Positions 6,712 through 14,169 are shown, counted from the first letter of the stretch. The stretch: DNA of 26,203 nt from CAYTES01 sp964436935 (GCA_964436935.1 CAYTES010000016.1:1-26203); one strand, 5' to 3'. Numbers and translations are program-made. Notes: a model not told the origin generated them from the sequence alone.

Positions 6712-8084
6712 TGGATCCCGAACGATTTTCTTTTGGTACAGATTTTCATGGTAATTGGGAAGCCATAGATGCCTTTTTGGCTGTTTCTAGTCAATCACAG
6801 GTGGGCCATGTGATTTTTGGTGGAGATATCGCTCCTAAAAAGATGGCCATGGTTTTAGGAGACGGAAATGCGGTTTCTCCTAATTTTGAGCTGGCGGAGA
6901 GCCCTTCTTTTGACTCAGGGGCTGAAATGGCCCGTCATGGGTACATGCTTTTTGATGCTGGCCTGGACGATGCTCAAATGCTTACGTCTTGGATTGGAGT
7001 TCATCGCGAGTTGATGGAGCTTGCTCAACCGCATACCATGTATAATTACCATCGCTGGACTCAATCTCAGATTGATTTTTTGGGTCAAGTTGTTTTCCCG
7101 CGCTTCGTTCGATTTTTTAATACTACGCCTCATGGCACAACCGTTTTTTCACGCTTTTCGGATGCTTATAAAAGATTTTACCCCCATGGAGAGATCAATG
7201 TGGAATCTTTTTTCGATACCCTATTCAAATCTATTCAAACGTTTTATTGGATGGCAATTTGTCCCGATCATTGTGATAAAAAGGTAAAGGCTTTACTGTG
7301 CGGGGATGAGAATGCTGTTGAAGAGGATAAGCGTTTAAAGCTGGGTGCTCTTTTCAAATTCTCCAATGTGAATTGTTCATCTCTTTTGATTACAGCTTGT
7401 AACTATGCTATGCCTTGGAACGAATGGCAGACCATCCAGTCTCAACTTCATTTGCATGCTTTCGAGAAGCAAAATCAATTTCTGCAAGCATTCGTACAGC
7501 GGATTTCTGAATTCAGGCAACGTTTTTCCGGCACGGTCTCTTTGATTTTAGGCAATGATGATGCTTTTGAACTTCAGCAGACTTTAGATGAGGCTGATCA
7601 TCAGGGGATTCTAACCCATGCGACCAATCGGGTGGTTTCGCTTTCTTCCCAAGTTCAAATGATAGGTTATTCCTATGTGCCGCCGATTCTTAGTGTTGAT
7701 TACGATGCTTGGTTTAAAGAGGAAACTGATATCGGCAATGAACTTTTTTATATCGCTCAAGGTTTGAATTCCGATACACCTTTTACCATTGCCAACATTC
7801 ATTGTCCTCCTTCCGATACGAGAGTGTCTAAGACTTTATGGCGAGGACAGGTTGGGGATTATGGAAGCTTAGGGGTCCGCACTTTTTTGGAAAAGATACC
7901 TCCTACAGTTGCATTGAGTGGTCATATTCATGAACCTTGGAAAATCCCTGAAGGAGGTGTGATGGATTACATTCATCACACCCCTGTTTTTAATCCTGGA
8001 GCTAGTGAAACTTCTCCTCGTATTCTTGTGGCCCATTTCAAAGATTTATTGGCCTATCAGCTCATGACCCCTCTAGCCTCTTAG
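6708..8084 (+). CDS. Calcineurin-like metallophosphoesterase with a large insertion
   Basis: A 458-aa protein with the complete metal-ligand set of the calcineurin-like phosphoesterase fold: D-F-H-G-N (12-16), G-G-D (38-40), G-N-D-D (282-285), H365 in N-I-H-C-P-P, S-G-H-I-H-E-P (404-410), then F-N-P-G-A-S (428-433). This predicts a two-metal phosphomonoesterase or phosphodiesterase. About 240 residues separate G-G-D from G-N-D-D, where compact members have some 25-40, so a helical insertion of about 200 residues (45-265) must sit beside the active site. Its C-W-H-rich part (180-240) has no motif I recognise. No signal peptide, so cytoplasmic. The ATGA overlap couples it to the upstream putative nucleotidyltransferase. 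Its 3' end overlaps the convergent flavoprotein gene by 4 bp. Substrate unknown; a nucleotide or RNA end is plausible from context. Confidence 0.82.
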   Translation: MMDPERFSFGTDFHGNWEAIDAFLAVSSQSQVGHVIFGGDIAPKKMAMVLGDGNAVSPNFELAESPSFDSGAEMARHGYMLFDAGLDDAQMLTSWIGVHRELMELAQPHTMYNYHRWTQSQIDFLGQVVFPRFVRFFNTTPHGTTVFSRFSDAYKRFYPHGEINVESFFDTLFKSIQTFYWMAICPDHCDKKVKALLCGDENAVEEDKRLKLGALFKFSNVNCSSLLITACNYAMPWNEWQTIQSQLHLHAFEKQNQFLQAFVQRISEFRQRFSGTVSLILGNDDAFELQQTLDEADHQGILTHATNRVVSLSSQVQMIGYSYVPPILSVDYDAWFKEETDIGNELFYIAQGLNSDTPFTIANIHCPPSDTRVSKTLWRGQVGDYGSLGVRTFLEKIPPTVALSGHIHEPWKIPEGGVMDYIHHTPVFNPGASETSPRILVAHFKDLLAYQLMTPLAS

Positions 8085-9325
8085 CCTCTTGCGGTAGCCG
8101 CTTCTCCGGCCAGCCGTCCCGTGGCCCACGCGGCTTGAAGATTGAAGCCTCCCGTGAAGCCGTCGATGTCTAAAATTTCACCCGCAAAGTATAGTCCAAG
8201 GCAAAGTTTGGATTCCATGGTTTGAGGGTTGACCTCTTTTAGCGAGATTCCTCCAGCGGTGACAAATTCTTCTCCTGCGGCGCGTCCCACGGCATGCACT
8301 GGAAATTTTTTGATGTTTTCCGTCCATCGGTGGAGCTCATTTTTTGAGATCTCGGCATTGTTTTTATTGCCTTGAATTCTGAGCGTTTCGCACGTTTTTT
8401 CGATGAGAGATTTTGGCAACCAGCGACTAAGGGTGTTGTGGAATGTTTTTAAAGGGTGAGTGAGGAGTGCGTGCGTGAGTTCATTTTTGATTGTTTCACT
8501 GGAGAGGGTTGGGAGCAGATCCATCTCAATGAGAAGAGGGGACTCTGCGGTATAGTTTTCGGAGGCGATCCACGCAGACAATCCAAAGACTCCGGGACCG
8601 GTGATGCCTTTATGCGTGAAAAGGATCGGGCCGGTGAACGTGTATTTTTTTTTGCCTTTTGCGGTGAGTTTCACATGAGGAACCGCCACTCCAGACAACT
8701 GTTTGGGCCAGTCTTCTTGTAAAATGAGCGCGTTGAGACTGGGGGAAAGCGGTGTGATGGAGTGTCCCAACTTTTCGGCGAAGCGGTAGCCTTCTCCCGT
8801 CGAACCTGTGTGGCGGTAGGCTTCTCCGCCGGTGGTGAGAATGATTTTCTTCACTTGGAGTGGATTTGCGTTGGAGAGATGGACCTCGAACCCATTTTCA
8901 GTTTTTTGAAGGGTGGTGACTTCTTGGTTGGTTAGTACTTTTACCTGTGAGGCGATAAAAATTTTTTCGAACGCTCCCACCACATCTTTCCCGCGGTTGG
9001 ATTGAGGAAAAACTCTCAGATCTTTTTCCGTTTTAAGCGGGACTCCCTGCGTTTCGAACCACGCTTGTACTTTGTCGGGAGGAAAATTTCGCATGGCGGT
9101 GTTGAGAAACTTATTGCCCCTTGGATAGCAATTTAAAATTTCCGTGATATCCGACCGTCCGGTGGTGACATTGCAACGTCCTCCGCCTGAGATCATCACT
9201 TTGCGCCCCAGGATAGGATTTTTTTCGATCAACACGATTTCGTTCCCGGGCATTCTTTGATCGAGAAGCGCTACGGTGGCCATCATTCCCGCTGCTCCTC
9301 CGCCGATGATCGCAATACTGGACAT
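8081..9325 (-). CDS. HI0933/BaiN-family FAD-dependent oxidoreductase
   Basis: A 414-aa flavoprotein. The N-terminal Rossmann motif G-G-G-A-A-G (8-13) is followed by V-L-I-E-K (31-35) and the family signature G-R-K-V-M-I-S-G-G-G-R-C-N-V-T (40-54). A second dinucleotide motif, L-T-T-G-G-E-A-Y-R-H-T-G-S-T-G, lies near 165-180. The C-terminus has the FAD-contacting G-G-F-N-L-Q-A-A-W-A-T-G-R-L-A-G. Length and architecture fit the HI0933-like family (often annotated as NAD(P)/FAD-dependent or aminoacetone oxidase-like), whose physiological substrate is generally unknown. It is cytoplasmic. The ATG is preceded by an A-run. The 73-bp gap to the divergent microprotein gene must hold its promoter, which I could not place convincingly. 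Confidence 0.9.
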   Translation of the reverse strand: MSSIAIIGGGAAGMMATVALLDQRMPGNEIVLIEKNPILGRKVMISGGGRCNVTTGRSDITEILNCYPRGNKFLNTAMRNFPPDKVQAWFETQGVPLKTEKDLRVFPQSNRGKDVVGAFEKIFIASQVKVLTNQEVTTLQKTENGFEVHLSNANPLQVKKIILTTGGEAYRHTGSTGEGYRFAEKLGHSITPLSPSLNALILQEDWPKQLSGVAVPHVKLTAKGKKKYTFTGPILFTHKGITGPGVFGLSAWIASENYTAESPLLIEMDLLPTLSSETIKNELTHALLTHPLKTFHNTLSRWLPKSLIEKTCETLRIQGNKNNAEISKNELHRWTENIKKFPVHAVGRAAGEEFVTAGGISLKEVNPQTMESKLCLGLYFAGEILDIDGFTGGFNLQAAWATGRLAGEAATARG

Positions 9326-9398
9326 TTTTTGAATTGCTATTGTGTTTCAAATTTTTTTTGTCATACTTTGTCCACTTTATATTCTAAAACCCTTCTGT

Positions 9399-9569
9399 AT
9401 GAAAAAGATAGCTCTTTTGTTGACACTGACTGCAGTTTCTATGTTTGTCGCCCTTCCCGTGGCTTCGGCTGGAACGTGGGCATGGTTTAGTGATCGTGTG
9501 GAAAATCGTGTTTGTAACTCCGCCTATTGGAACGGTCATGCAGAAGCTTTGCCTGAATTCTGTAAATAG
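9399..9569 (+). CDS. Small secreted two-cysteine microprotein
   Basis: A 56-aa precursor. Residues 1-24 are a textbook Sec signal peptide (M-K-K-I, long hydrophobic core, A-S-A cut), leaving a mature peptide of about 32 residues: G-T-W-A-W-F start, N-S-A-Y-W-N-G-H in the middle, and cysteines at 39 and 55 that could form one disulfide. The same frame is open upstream to 9342, but the signal peptide and the promoter-like TTGTCA (9358-9363) with TATTCT/TATATT at 9378-9385 fix the ATG at 9399. The strong hairpin terminator at 9588-9624 makes this a clean monocistronic unit. I recognise no family. It could be an envelope microprotein or a secreted peptide (signal, adhesin or bacteriocin-like), with nothing to decide between these. 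Confidence 0.68.
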   Translation: MKKIALLLTLTAVSMFVALPVASAGTWAWFSDRVENRVCNSAYWNGHAEALPEFCK

Positions 9570-9587
9570 TTTTGAGTTCAATTCGTT

Positions 9588-9624
9588 CTAAAAAAGGTGA
9601 GCTATCAAAGCCCACCTTTTTTAG
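9588..9624. terminator. bidirectional rho-independent terminator
   Basis: CTAAAAAAGGTG (9588-9599) pairs perfectly with CACCTTTTTTAG (9613-9624) around a 13-nt loop that can add a GC/GC pair. A-tract and T-tract arms allow termination in both directions, serving the microprotein gene (+) and the convergent P-loop gene (-). Confidence 0.88.
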
Positions 9625-9641
9625 TTTTAACCCATCCCTGT

Positions 9642-10682
9642 TTATATTTTTTTTCTTTTCTTCATCTCCTTCATCATCTGTCGGAATAACTTTTCTCCTT
9701 GGGTGAGCGCGTTCACGGCTGGGATTTTGAGCGTCTTTTCGATGAAATTTACGCCCACGCTGTTGTCGGTGACCGGCCCGGACATCATGTTGATAGGCGC
9801 GCCCATGGCTTCACACAGCTCAACCAGTTTCATGGCTCCCAGTGGGTCGTAGGCGCAACCGATATGAAACGCCATGTTGTTTTGAAGGTCGGCATTTTTG
9901 AGGATTTCTTCCACGCCATATTCTCCCAAAAGTCCATCCCCAAACTCAATGACAATCGCATCCGGTTTGGATTGCGATAAATAGTCGATGGCTCCCTTGG
10001 TGATGGAAACGATTTCTCCTTTGTGTTTCGCCGTGGATGTGTAGCCGCCATCCACAAACGAGATGGACTTGTGTGCCCCGTAATCTTTCATTTTTTCAAC
10101 GTCTTTGAGTGCCGCGACGCCCGTCAGCTTGGCCGCAAAAAGATGCAAACCTTTCCTTCGTCCTTTCTGGAGAATTTCACAGGCTACCGAGGTTTTTCCC
10201 ACATCCATACAGGTCCCACTGATTAGAATGAGCGGTACGGTAGATTCCATGCGTTTTTTGCCTTTGAAAAGAGAAAACTGTTTGATGTTGAGCGGTTTTT
10301 TCCCTTTGGCAATGGCTCCGATTACTTTTACTTTGAGTGCATAGCCCACTTCTTTTACATTTTGACTTGTGCAAATGCCCGCCACGCCTCCCATATTGAG
10401 CAAATGAATGGTGTCTCCCACTTTGAGTCGTTCCGGAAGATCTCCCACAAAGCCTTTGAGCGCCCGTCGATTTCCTAACGCCACGGCTAAAATGTCGCCT
10501 TTTTGGATGGTGGAAAGTCGTCCGGAAACCAGTTCCAATTGGTTGTAGATGGTTTTGTTTTTCAGTGCTTCCACCACCAGGAGCGCTCCTTCTTCCACCA
10601 CTAGCTTTTCAATGACCGTTACTTTTTCAGGAAGATTTGCGTTTTTGGTGACCGATGCAATTTTGTCCAATAGAATTTTCAT
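9642..10682 (-). CDS. P-loop NTPase, DUF1611/MobB/dethiobiotin-synthase-like, unknown role
   Basis: A 346-aa two-domain protein. Residues 1-140 form a beta-rich N-domain with repeated V-x-G/G-D-x-I-x-V patterns (K-G-D-I-L-A-V-A-L-G at 61-70, V-G-D-T-I-H-L-L at 88-95). Residues 148-340 form a SIMIBI-type P-loop domain with Walker A G-T-C-M-D-V-G-K-T-S (156-165), like the G-T-D-x-x-V-G-K-T of dethiobiotin synthetase, MobB and DUF1611 proteins. A switch-like S-F-V-D-G-G-Y (207-213) and I-V-I-E-F-G-D-G (244-251) follow. The C-terminus is very basic (K-E-M-K-K-R-K-K-I). It probably uses ATP to activate or transfer a small ligand. DUF1611 is my best guess for the family, not a firm one. It is divergently transcribed from the DUF151 gene across a 54-bp AT-rich promoter region. 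Confidence 0.7.
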   Translation of the reverse strand: MKILLDKIASVTKNANLPEKVTVIEKLVVEEGALLVVEALKNKTIYNQLELVSGRLSTIQKGDILAVALGNRRALKGFVGDLPERLKVGDTIHLLNMGGVAGICTSQNVKEVGYALKVKVIGAIAKGKKPLNIKQFSLFKGKKRMESTVPLILISGTCMDVGKTSVACEILQKGRRKGLHLFAAKLTGVAALKDVEKMKDYGAHKSISFVDGGYTSTAKHKGEIVSITKGAIDYLSQSKPDAIVIEFGDGLLGEYGVEEILKNADLQNNMAFHIGCAYDPLGAMKLVELCEAMGAPINMMSGPVTDNSVGVNFIEKTLKIPAVNALTQGEKLFRQMMKEMKKRKKI

Positions 10683-10724
10683 ATAATGAAGTGAAGTCTT
10701 ATTTTAAATTTTGCTTTTTGTTAT

Positions 10725-10730
10725 TATAAT
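10725..10730 (+). promoter_or_regulatory. consensus -10 box of a probably leaderless promoter
   Basis: TATAAT (10725-10730) is a perfect -10 ending 6 nt before the A of the ATG at 10737. Transcription normally starts about 7 nt after the -10, so the mRNA should begin at or next to the start codon. The -35 region (TTTTAA, about 10702-10707) is weak. Confidence 0.6.
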
Positions 10731-10736
10731 GGTTTT

Positions 10737-11300
10737 ATGAGAAAGAAAGAAGAGTTGGCGCTGGTCACGGTATTGGCTCTTTTGGAAGAGGAGGTCATGC
10801 ATAGCCCTGTGGTGATTTTATTCCATGCGCCGACCAACCGTATTTTGCCCATTTGGATCGGAGAGCCGGAGGCCAGGGCTATCGCTTTGGCCTTTCAGCA
10901 TGTGAATTTGTCTCGTCCTTTGACTCATACGCTTTTGCGGAATGTCATTCATCGATTGGGCGCGACTTTAAGCCATGTGAGTATTGATCGTTTTGAAAAC
11001 AATACCTATTTTGCTAAATTGTCGCTTAAAAAATTCGAAAAGAGGCCTGCGCTTTTAATTGATTCGCGTCCGAGTGATGCGATTGTCTTGGCCTTGGAAG
11101 TTCAGGTTCCGATTTATGTGGCGTCTTCCATCGTGGAAACGTTCGGACAAGAGAATCCTTTTCCCACGGAACTTTTTTCTGCAGAAAAGCTCTCGCAGCC
11201 TCAACGAACGCTCACGCCTCAGGAATTGGACAATCTTTCCGCCTTATTGGAAAAGGCTCGTAAACGTGAAGAGCAAGAAGGGGAGAAGGGAAACTTGTAG
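10737..11300 (+). CDS. Bifunctional nuclease (BFN, DUF151) family protein
   Basis: A 187-aa DUF151 protein. Conserved features: a first strand segment ending with P-V-V-I-L (24-28), L-P-I-W-I-G-E-P-E-A-x-A-I-A (37-50), the helix R-P-L-T-H-T-L-L-R-N-V-I (60-71), and I-D-S-R-P-S-D-A-I-V-L-A-L-E-V-P-I-Y-V-A-like residues (108-128). Founding plant members have RNase and DNase activity, while most bacterial copies are uncharacterised. The family domain ends near residue 140; the remaining 45 residues are charged and helical, with no UVR motif that I can identify. The transcript is probably leaderless. The gene converges on pepA with a 34-bp gap in which I see no hairpin terminator. Confidence 0.88.
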   Translation: MRKKEELALVTVLALLEEEVMHSPVVILFHAPTNRILPIWIGEPEARAIALAFQHVNLSRPLTHTLLRNVIHRLGATLSHVSIDRFENNTYFAKLSLKKFEKRPALLIDSRPSDAIVLALEVQVPIYVASSIVETFGQENPFPTELFSAEKLSQPQRTLTPQELDNLSALLEKARKREEQEGEKGNL

Positions 11301-11334
11301 TGCAGGTTCGCTTAAAACAATATACCTCCCTTTA

Positions 11335-12771
11335 TTATTTGTTGTACGCTTTTAAGAATTCCCAGAAGGTTCGTACCATGCGGCCACTGGCCCCTTTGGG
11401 GTAATACGATTTGGGATTGTTGATCCATCCGGTTCCCCCCATGTCGATGTGCACCCATGGGGTGTCTTTGACAAAGTGATTTAAGAATAGGGCGCCCATG
11501 ATGGTCGATGCCGATGCTTCTTCCGAAAAATTGCGCACGTCCGCGACCGTGGATTCCAATGCTTTTTTATATTCCGGCTCCAGTGGGAGTTCCCATATTT
11601 TTTCTTGAGTGGCGGTCGCGGCTTGCTTTATTCGTTGTGCCAAGGGTTCATTGTTGCTGAGTAGGGCTGAAATGTCGTGTCCCAAAGCTACGATTGCTCC
11701 GCCGGTGAGAGTGGCAACATCCACGATCACTTCGGGTTTGTATTGTTTGAGGGCATAGCTGATGGCGTCGCATAAGATTAAACGGCCTTCGGCATCCGTA
11801 TTGGTTACTTCCACGGTGGTTCCATCATAGGCGGTGAGGATGTCTCCGGGTTTGGTGGCGCGTTCTCCGATCAAATTTTCTGCGCAGGGCGCAAGCCCCA
11901 CCACATGAAGGGGAAGATCCAGTTTGCTGAGAATATCAAAAATTCCCAGAATGATGGCCGCTCCGGTCATGTCATATTTCATTTGCACCAGATCCCGCGT
12001 TTTTAGATTGATGCCACCCGAGTCAAAACAAATTCCTTTTCCAATCAGGACGATGGGTTTTTTATTGGTGGGCTTGTTTTTGTATTCGAGTACAATCATT
12101 TGAGTCTCTTCATACGCCCCCTTGCCGACTCCCACCAGACATCCCATTCCCATTTTGGTCAGTTTTTTTTCTCCGATCACCGTGCACGAAATACGACGGG
12201 ACTGCTTGGCGATTTTTTGCGCGGCTTTGGCCATCAGGCTTGGGCTCATGGCATTGCTGGGGGCATTCACTTTGTGACGAACCTGCTTCACGGCTTCGGT
12301 GATCACAAAGATTTCATTCCATTTTTCGCCCATGGCTTTATGCTTGGTGCGATCTTCCATCACCACTTGAATGCTTTCGATGGGGGATAATTTGCGGTCT
12401 TCTTTTGAAATAAAGGCTTCATATTGATCATGGGCCAAACGCAGGCCCTCAAGGAAAGCGGCAATGGATTCCACTTCTTCTTTTGGGGGAAGGAGACACA
12501 ATTGGCGGATGTTTTTTTTTATTTCTTTGGCCACCAGTGCACCGGCTTGTCGCCATTGTTCCAGATTTTCTTCTTTTTCTTTTCCCAGTCCTATCAATAG
12601 AATTCGGGGTGCGATTTTATCTTTTTGGTACATTAGGATTTTCTCATTGGGCTTGCCCTCAAAATCCGAGGGTGAATTTTCTTTCACAAAGTCGGAACCG
12701 TTTTTTCCGGCATACAACGGAATCAATAAAAGGTCACATTTGGTTATTTTTTCGGAGAGGGTGAATTTCAT
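11335..12771 (-). CDS. pepA: Leucyl aminopeptidase (cytosol aminopeptidase, M17)
   Basis: Two-metal M17 aminopeptidase of 478 aa that removes N-terminal residues from peptides in the cytosol. The N-terminal macro-like domain (1-150) is divergent. The catalytic domain is canonical: metal and catalytic residues K245 and D250 in I-G-K-G-I-C-F-D-S-G-G, K257, D267, and the family signature N-T-D-A-E-G-R-L (324-331) with D326, E328 and R330. T-L-T-G-G-A (354-359) and H-I-D-M-G-G-T-G-W (441-449) complete the site. E. coli PepA also binds DNA; I see no evidence for that here. It lies 21 nt downstream of the NrnA-like gene on the same strand, so the two form an operon. The bases right before the ATG are C-rich (TAATCCCCTCCC) instead of a Shine-Dalgarno. 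Confidence 0.95.
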   Translation of the reverse strand: MKFTLSEKITKCDLLLIPLYAGKNGSDFVKENSPSDFEGKPNEKILMYQKDKIAPRILLIGLGKEKEENLEQWRQAGALVAKEIKKNIRQLCLLPPKEEVESIAAFLEGLRLAHDQYEAFISKEDRKLSPIESIQVVMEDRTKHKAMGEKWNEIFVITEAVKQVRHKVNAPSNAMSPSLMAKAAQKIAKQSRRISCTVIGEKKLTKMGMGCLVGVGKGAYEETQMIVLEYKNKPTNKKPIVLIGKGICFDSGGINLKTRDLVQMKYDMTGAAIILGIFDILSKLDLPLHVVGLAPCAENLIGERATKPGDILTAYDGTTVEVTNTDAEGRLILCDAISYALKQYKPEVIVDVATLTGGAIVALGHDISALLSNNEPLAQRIKQAATATQEKIWELPLEPEYKKALESTVADVRNFSEEASASTIMGALFLNHFVKDTPWVHIDMGGTGWINNPKSYYPKGASGRMVRTFWEFLKAYNK

Positions 12772-12792
12772 GGGAGGGGATTAAAGGCACTT

Positions 12793-13794
12793 CTAAGATA
12801 AATTATCCCCTGTGATTTTCCAAGTCCTTTCTTCCTGAAGTTTTCCGGGGATACTGAACCCCGCCGCTTTTTTGTGTCCTCCTCCTCCAAAGAGCGAAGC
12901 CATTTTCGAGAGATCAATGTTGTCATTTTGGGTTCGTAGCGATCCTTTGATATTTCCTTTTCGATCTTCGCTCAAGAGAATCGCAAAACGACTTTCCGAA
13001 ACGGAATTCAGGAAATCGATCACTCCACTCACATCTTCAGGGTCGGCATCGCATTCTTTGAAATCATCTTCGGTTACGGCGGAAACCACCGCTTTTTTCC
13101 CATTGAAGCGCGCACGACTTAAAATGCGTCCCCAGAGTTTGAGTCGATTCACGGGGGTTGTATGAAAGAGCGCCTTGACAATGGTTTTATGGTCCGCTCC
13201 TTTTTGGAGCAGTTCGGCGTTGGTTTCTAGGACTTCAGGCGTGGTATTGGAGTGCATTAAGCTTCCGGTGTCGTAATAAATGCCGAGCATCAGACAACTG
13301 GCGATTTCCGGAGTGATGTCGAATTTTCCATATTTAAGGAGGTGATAGACCGTGAATGAGGCCGCGGCGGCGGTATCGTGCACTAAGTTATGGGTCCCGA
13401 AATAATCGTTGGAAGGGTGATGATCGATATTGATGAAAGGAATTTTCCCGCTGAAGATGTCCGGTTTCGTTTCGTGAAACTTGACCAGCTTGTGGCTTCC
13501 GCAATCCACGGAAATCACAAGATCGGTGGTGTTGAGATCAAAATCATTCACATATTCCAGGCTTCCGGGTAAAATAAATCCATAATCCGGTAAAAAATCG
13601 ACGCAGGCGGAGGTGGCCGATTTGCCCCATTGCTTTAAGGCATGTTTCAGTGCCAGATTAGCTCCAATGGCATCTCCGTCTGGACTTCGATGAGAGATGA
13701 TGACAATGTTTTTGGTACGTCTCATCAGTTCCAGAACTTCATCCAGAAGTACAATTGGAAAGGGTAATCTTTTGGTATCGTATAGCGTGTCCAT
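12793..13794 (-). CDS. DHH/DHHA1 phosphoesterase (NrnA-like nanoRNase/pAp phosphatase)
   Basis: A 333-aa protein with the DHH architecture of bacterial NrnA. The N-terminal DHH domain has S-H-R-S-P-D-G-D-A-I-G (34-44), V-D-C-G-S-H (96-101), I-D-H-H-P (123-127) and Y-Y-D-T-G-S-L near 180. The C-terminal DHHA1 domain ends in the substrate-binding G-G-G-G-H-K-K-A-A-G-F (303-313). NrnA proteins degrade 2-5-nt RNA and, in several species, 3'-phosphoadenosine 5'-phosphate. In this genome it would finish the decay of fragments made by RNase Y (established for the family, inferred here). It is first in the operon with pepA. The motif-bearing part begins near residue 30, so the ATG at 13794 is reasonable. 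A MITE-like element lies 80 bp upstream. Confidence 0.88.
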   Translation of the reverse strand: MDTLYDTKRLPFPIVLLDEVLELMRRTKNIVIISHRSPDGDAIGANLALKHALKQWGKSATSACVDFLPDYGFILPGSLEYVNDFDLNTTDLVISVDCGSHKLVKFHETKPDIFSGKIPFINIDHHPSNDYFGTHNLVHDTAAAASFTVYHLLKYGKFDITPEIASCLMLGIYYDTGSLMHSNTTPEVLETNAELLQKGADHKTIVKALFHTTPVNRLKLWGRILSRARFNGKKAVVSAVTEDDFKECDADPEDVSGVIDFLNSVSESRFAILLSEDRKGNIKGSLRTQNDNIDLSKMASLFGGGGHKKAAGFSIPGKLQEERTWKITGDNLS

Positions 13795-13875
13795 AGTCTT
13801 TCATATTAACTCTTTTATTGAGAAAATCACGCCACTTGAATTGACTCTGATACCGTTTGGTTTGCTTGTTATAGT

Positions 13876-14058
13876 ATAGGAGGTCCCGCAAAACTCCCCT
13901 CCGTTGGAAAATCGCCATTTTCTCGAGCTGTTTTGCCGAACTTTCTCGTCGTATCTTTTTCTTCCCCTTGAAGGGGGCCCGGACTCGTCGGCTCGTCTTC
14001 ATATCTCAAAAAAATGACTCATTTTCCAATTGAAATGGAGTTTTGCGGGACCTCCTAT
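13876..14058. mobile_element. MITE-like element with perfect 22-bp terminal inverted repeats
   Basis: 13876-13897 (begins ATAGGAGGTCCCGCAAAA) is the exact reverse complement of 14037-14058. Inside, TTGGAAAAT also recurs inverted near both ends. If the outermost TA at each side (13877-13878, 14056-14057) is a target duplication, the element is 177 bp running from GGAGGTCC to GGACCTCC. That is the size and TA target expected of IS630/Tc1-mariner-type non-autonomous elements. The interior has hairpins (GAAAAT/ATTTTC, CCCCTT/AAGGGG) but no transposase. An 87-codon minus-strand ORF crossing its edge (13739-14002) looks accidental. The element accounts for most of the 375-bp gene-free gap 13795-14169. 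Confidence 0.8.
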
Positions 14059-14116
14059 TTTTATTTTTCGGAAGGGAAATTTTGATTCAGCGGCAATGGG
14101 TTTAGTCATCAAGGAG

Positions 14117-14144
14117 TTGCACTATTTTTATATTATAATATAGT
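14117..14144 (+). promoter_or_regulatory. promoter of the beta-helix protein gene
   Basis: TTGCAC (14117-14122), 16 nt, then TATAGT (14139-14144), overlapping a perfect TATAAT at 14134-14139. The predicted start near 14151 gives a leader of about 20 nt without a Shine-Dalgarno. It lies 58 bp outside the MITE end, so the element has not replaced this promoter. Confidence 0.5.
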
Positions 14145-14169
14145 TTCTGTAATATTTTTTTTACTCAAT

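Noticed and set aside
13739..14002. 87-codon minus-strand ORF starting inside the MITE-like element, considered as a transposase fragment
   Set aside because: It has no transposase motif and crosses the inverted-repeat edge into the start of the nrnA-like gene; the basic composition follows from the repeat sequence.
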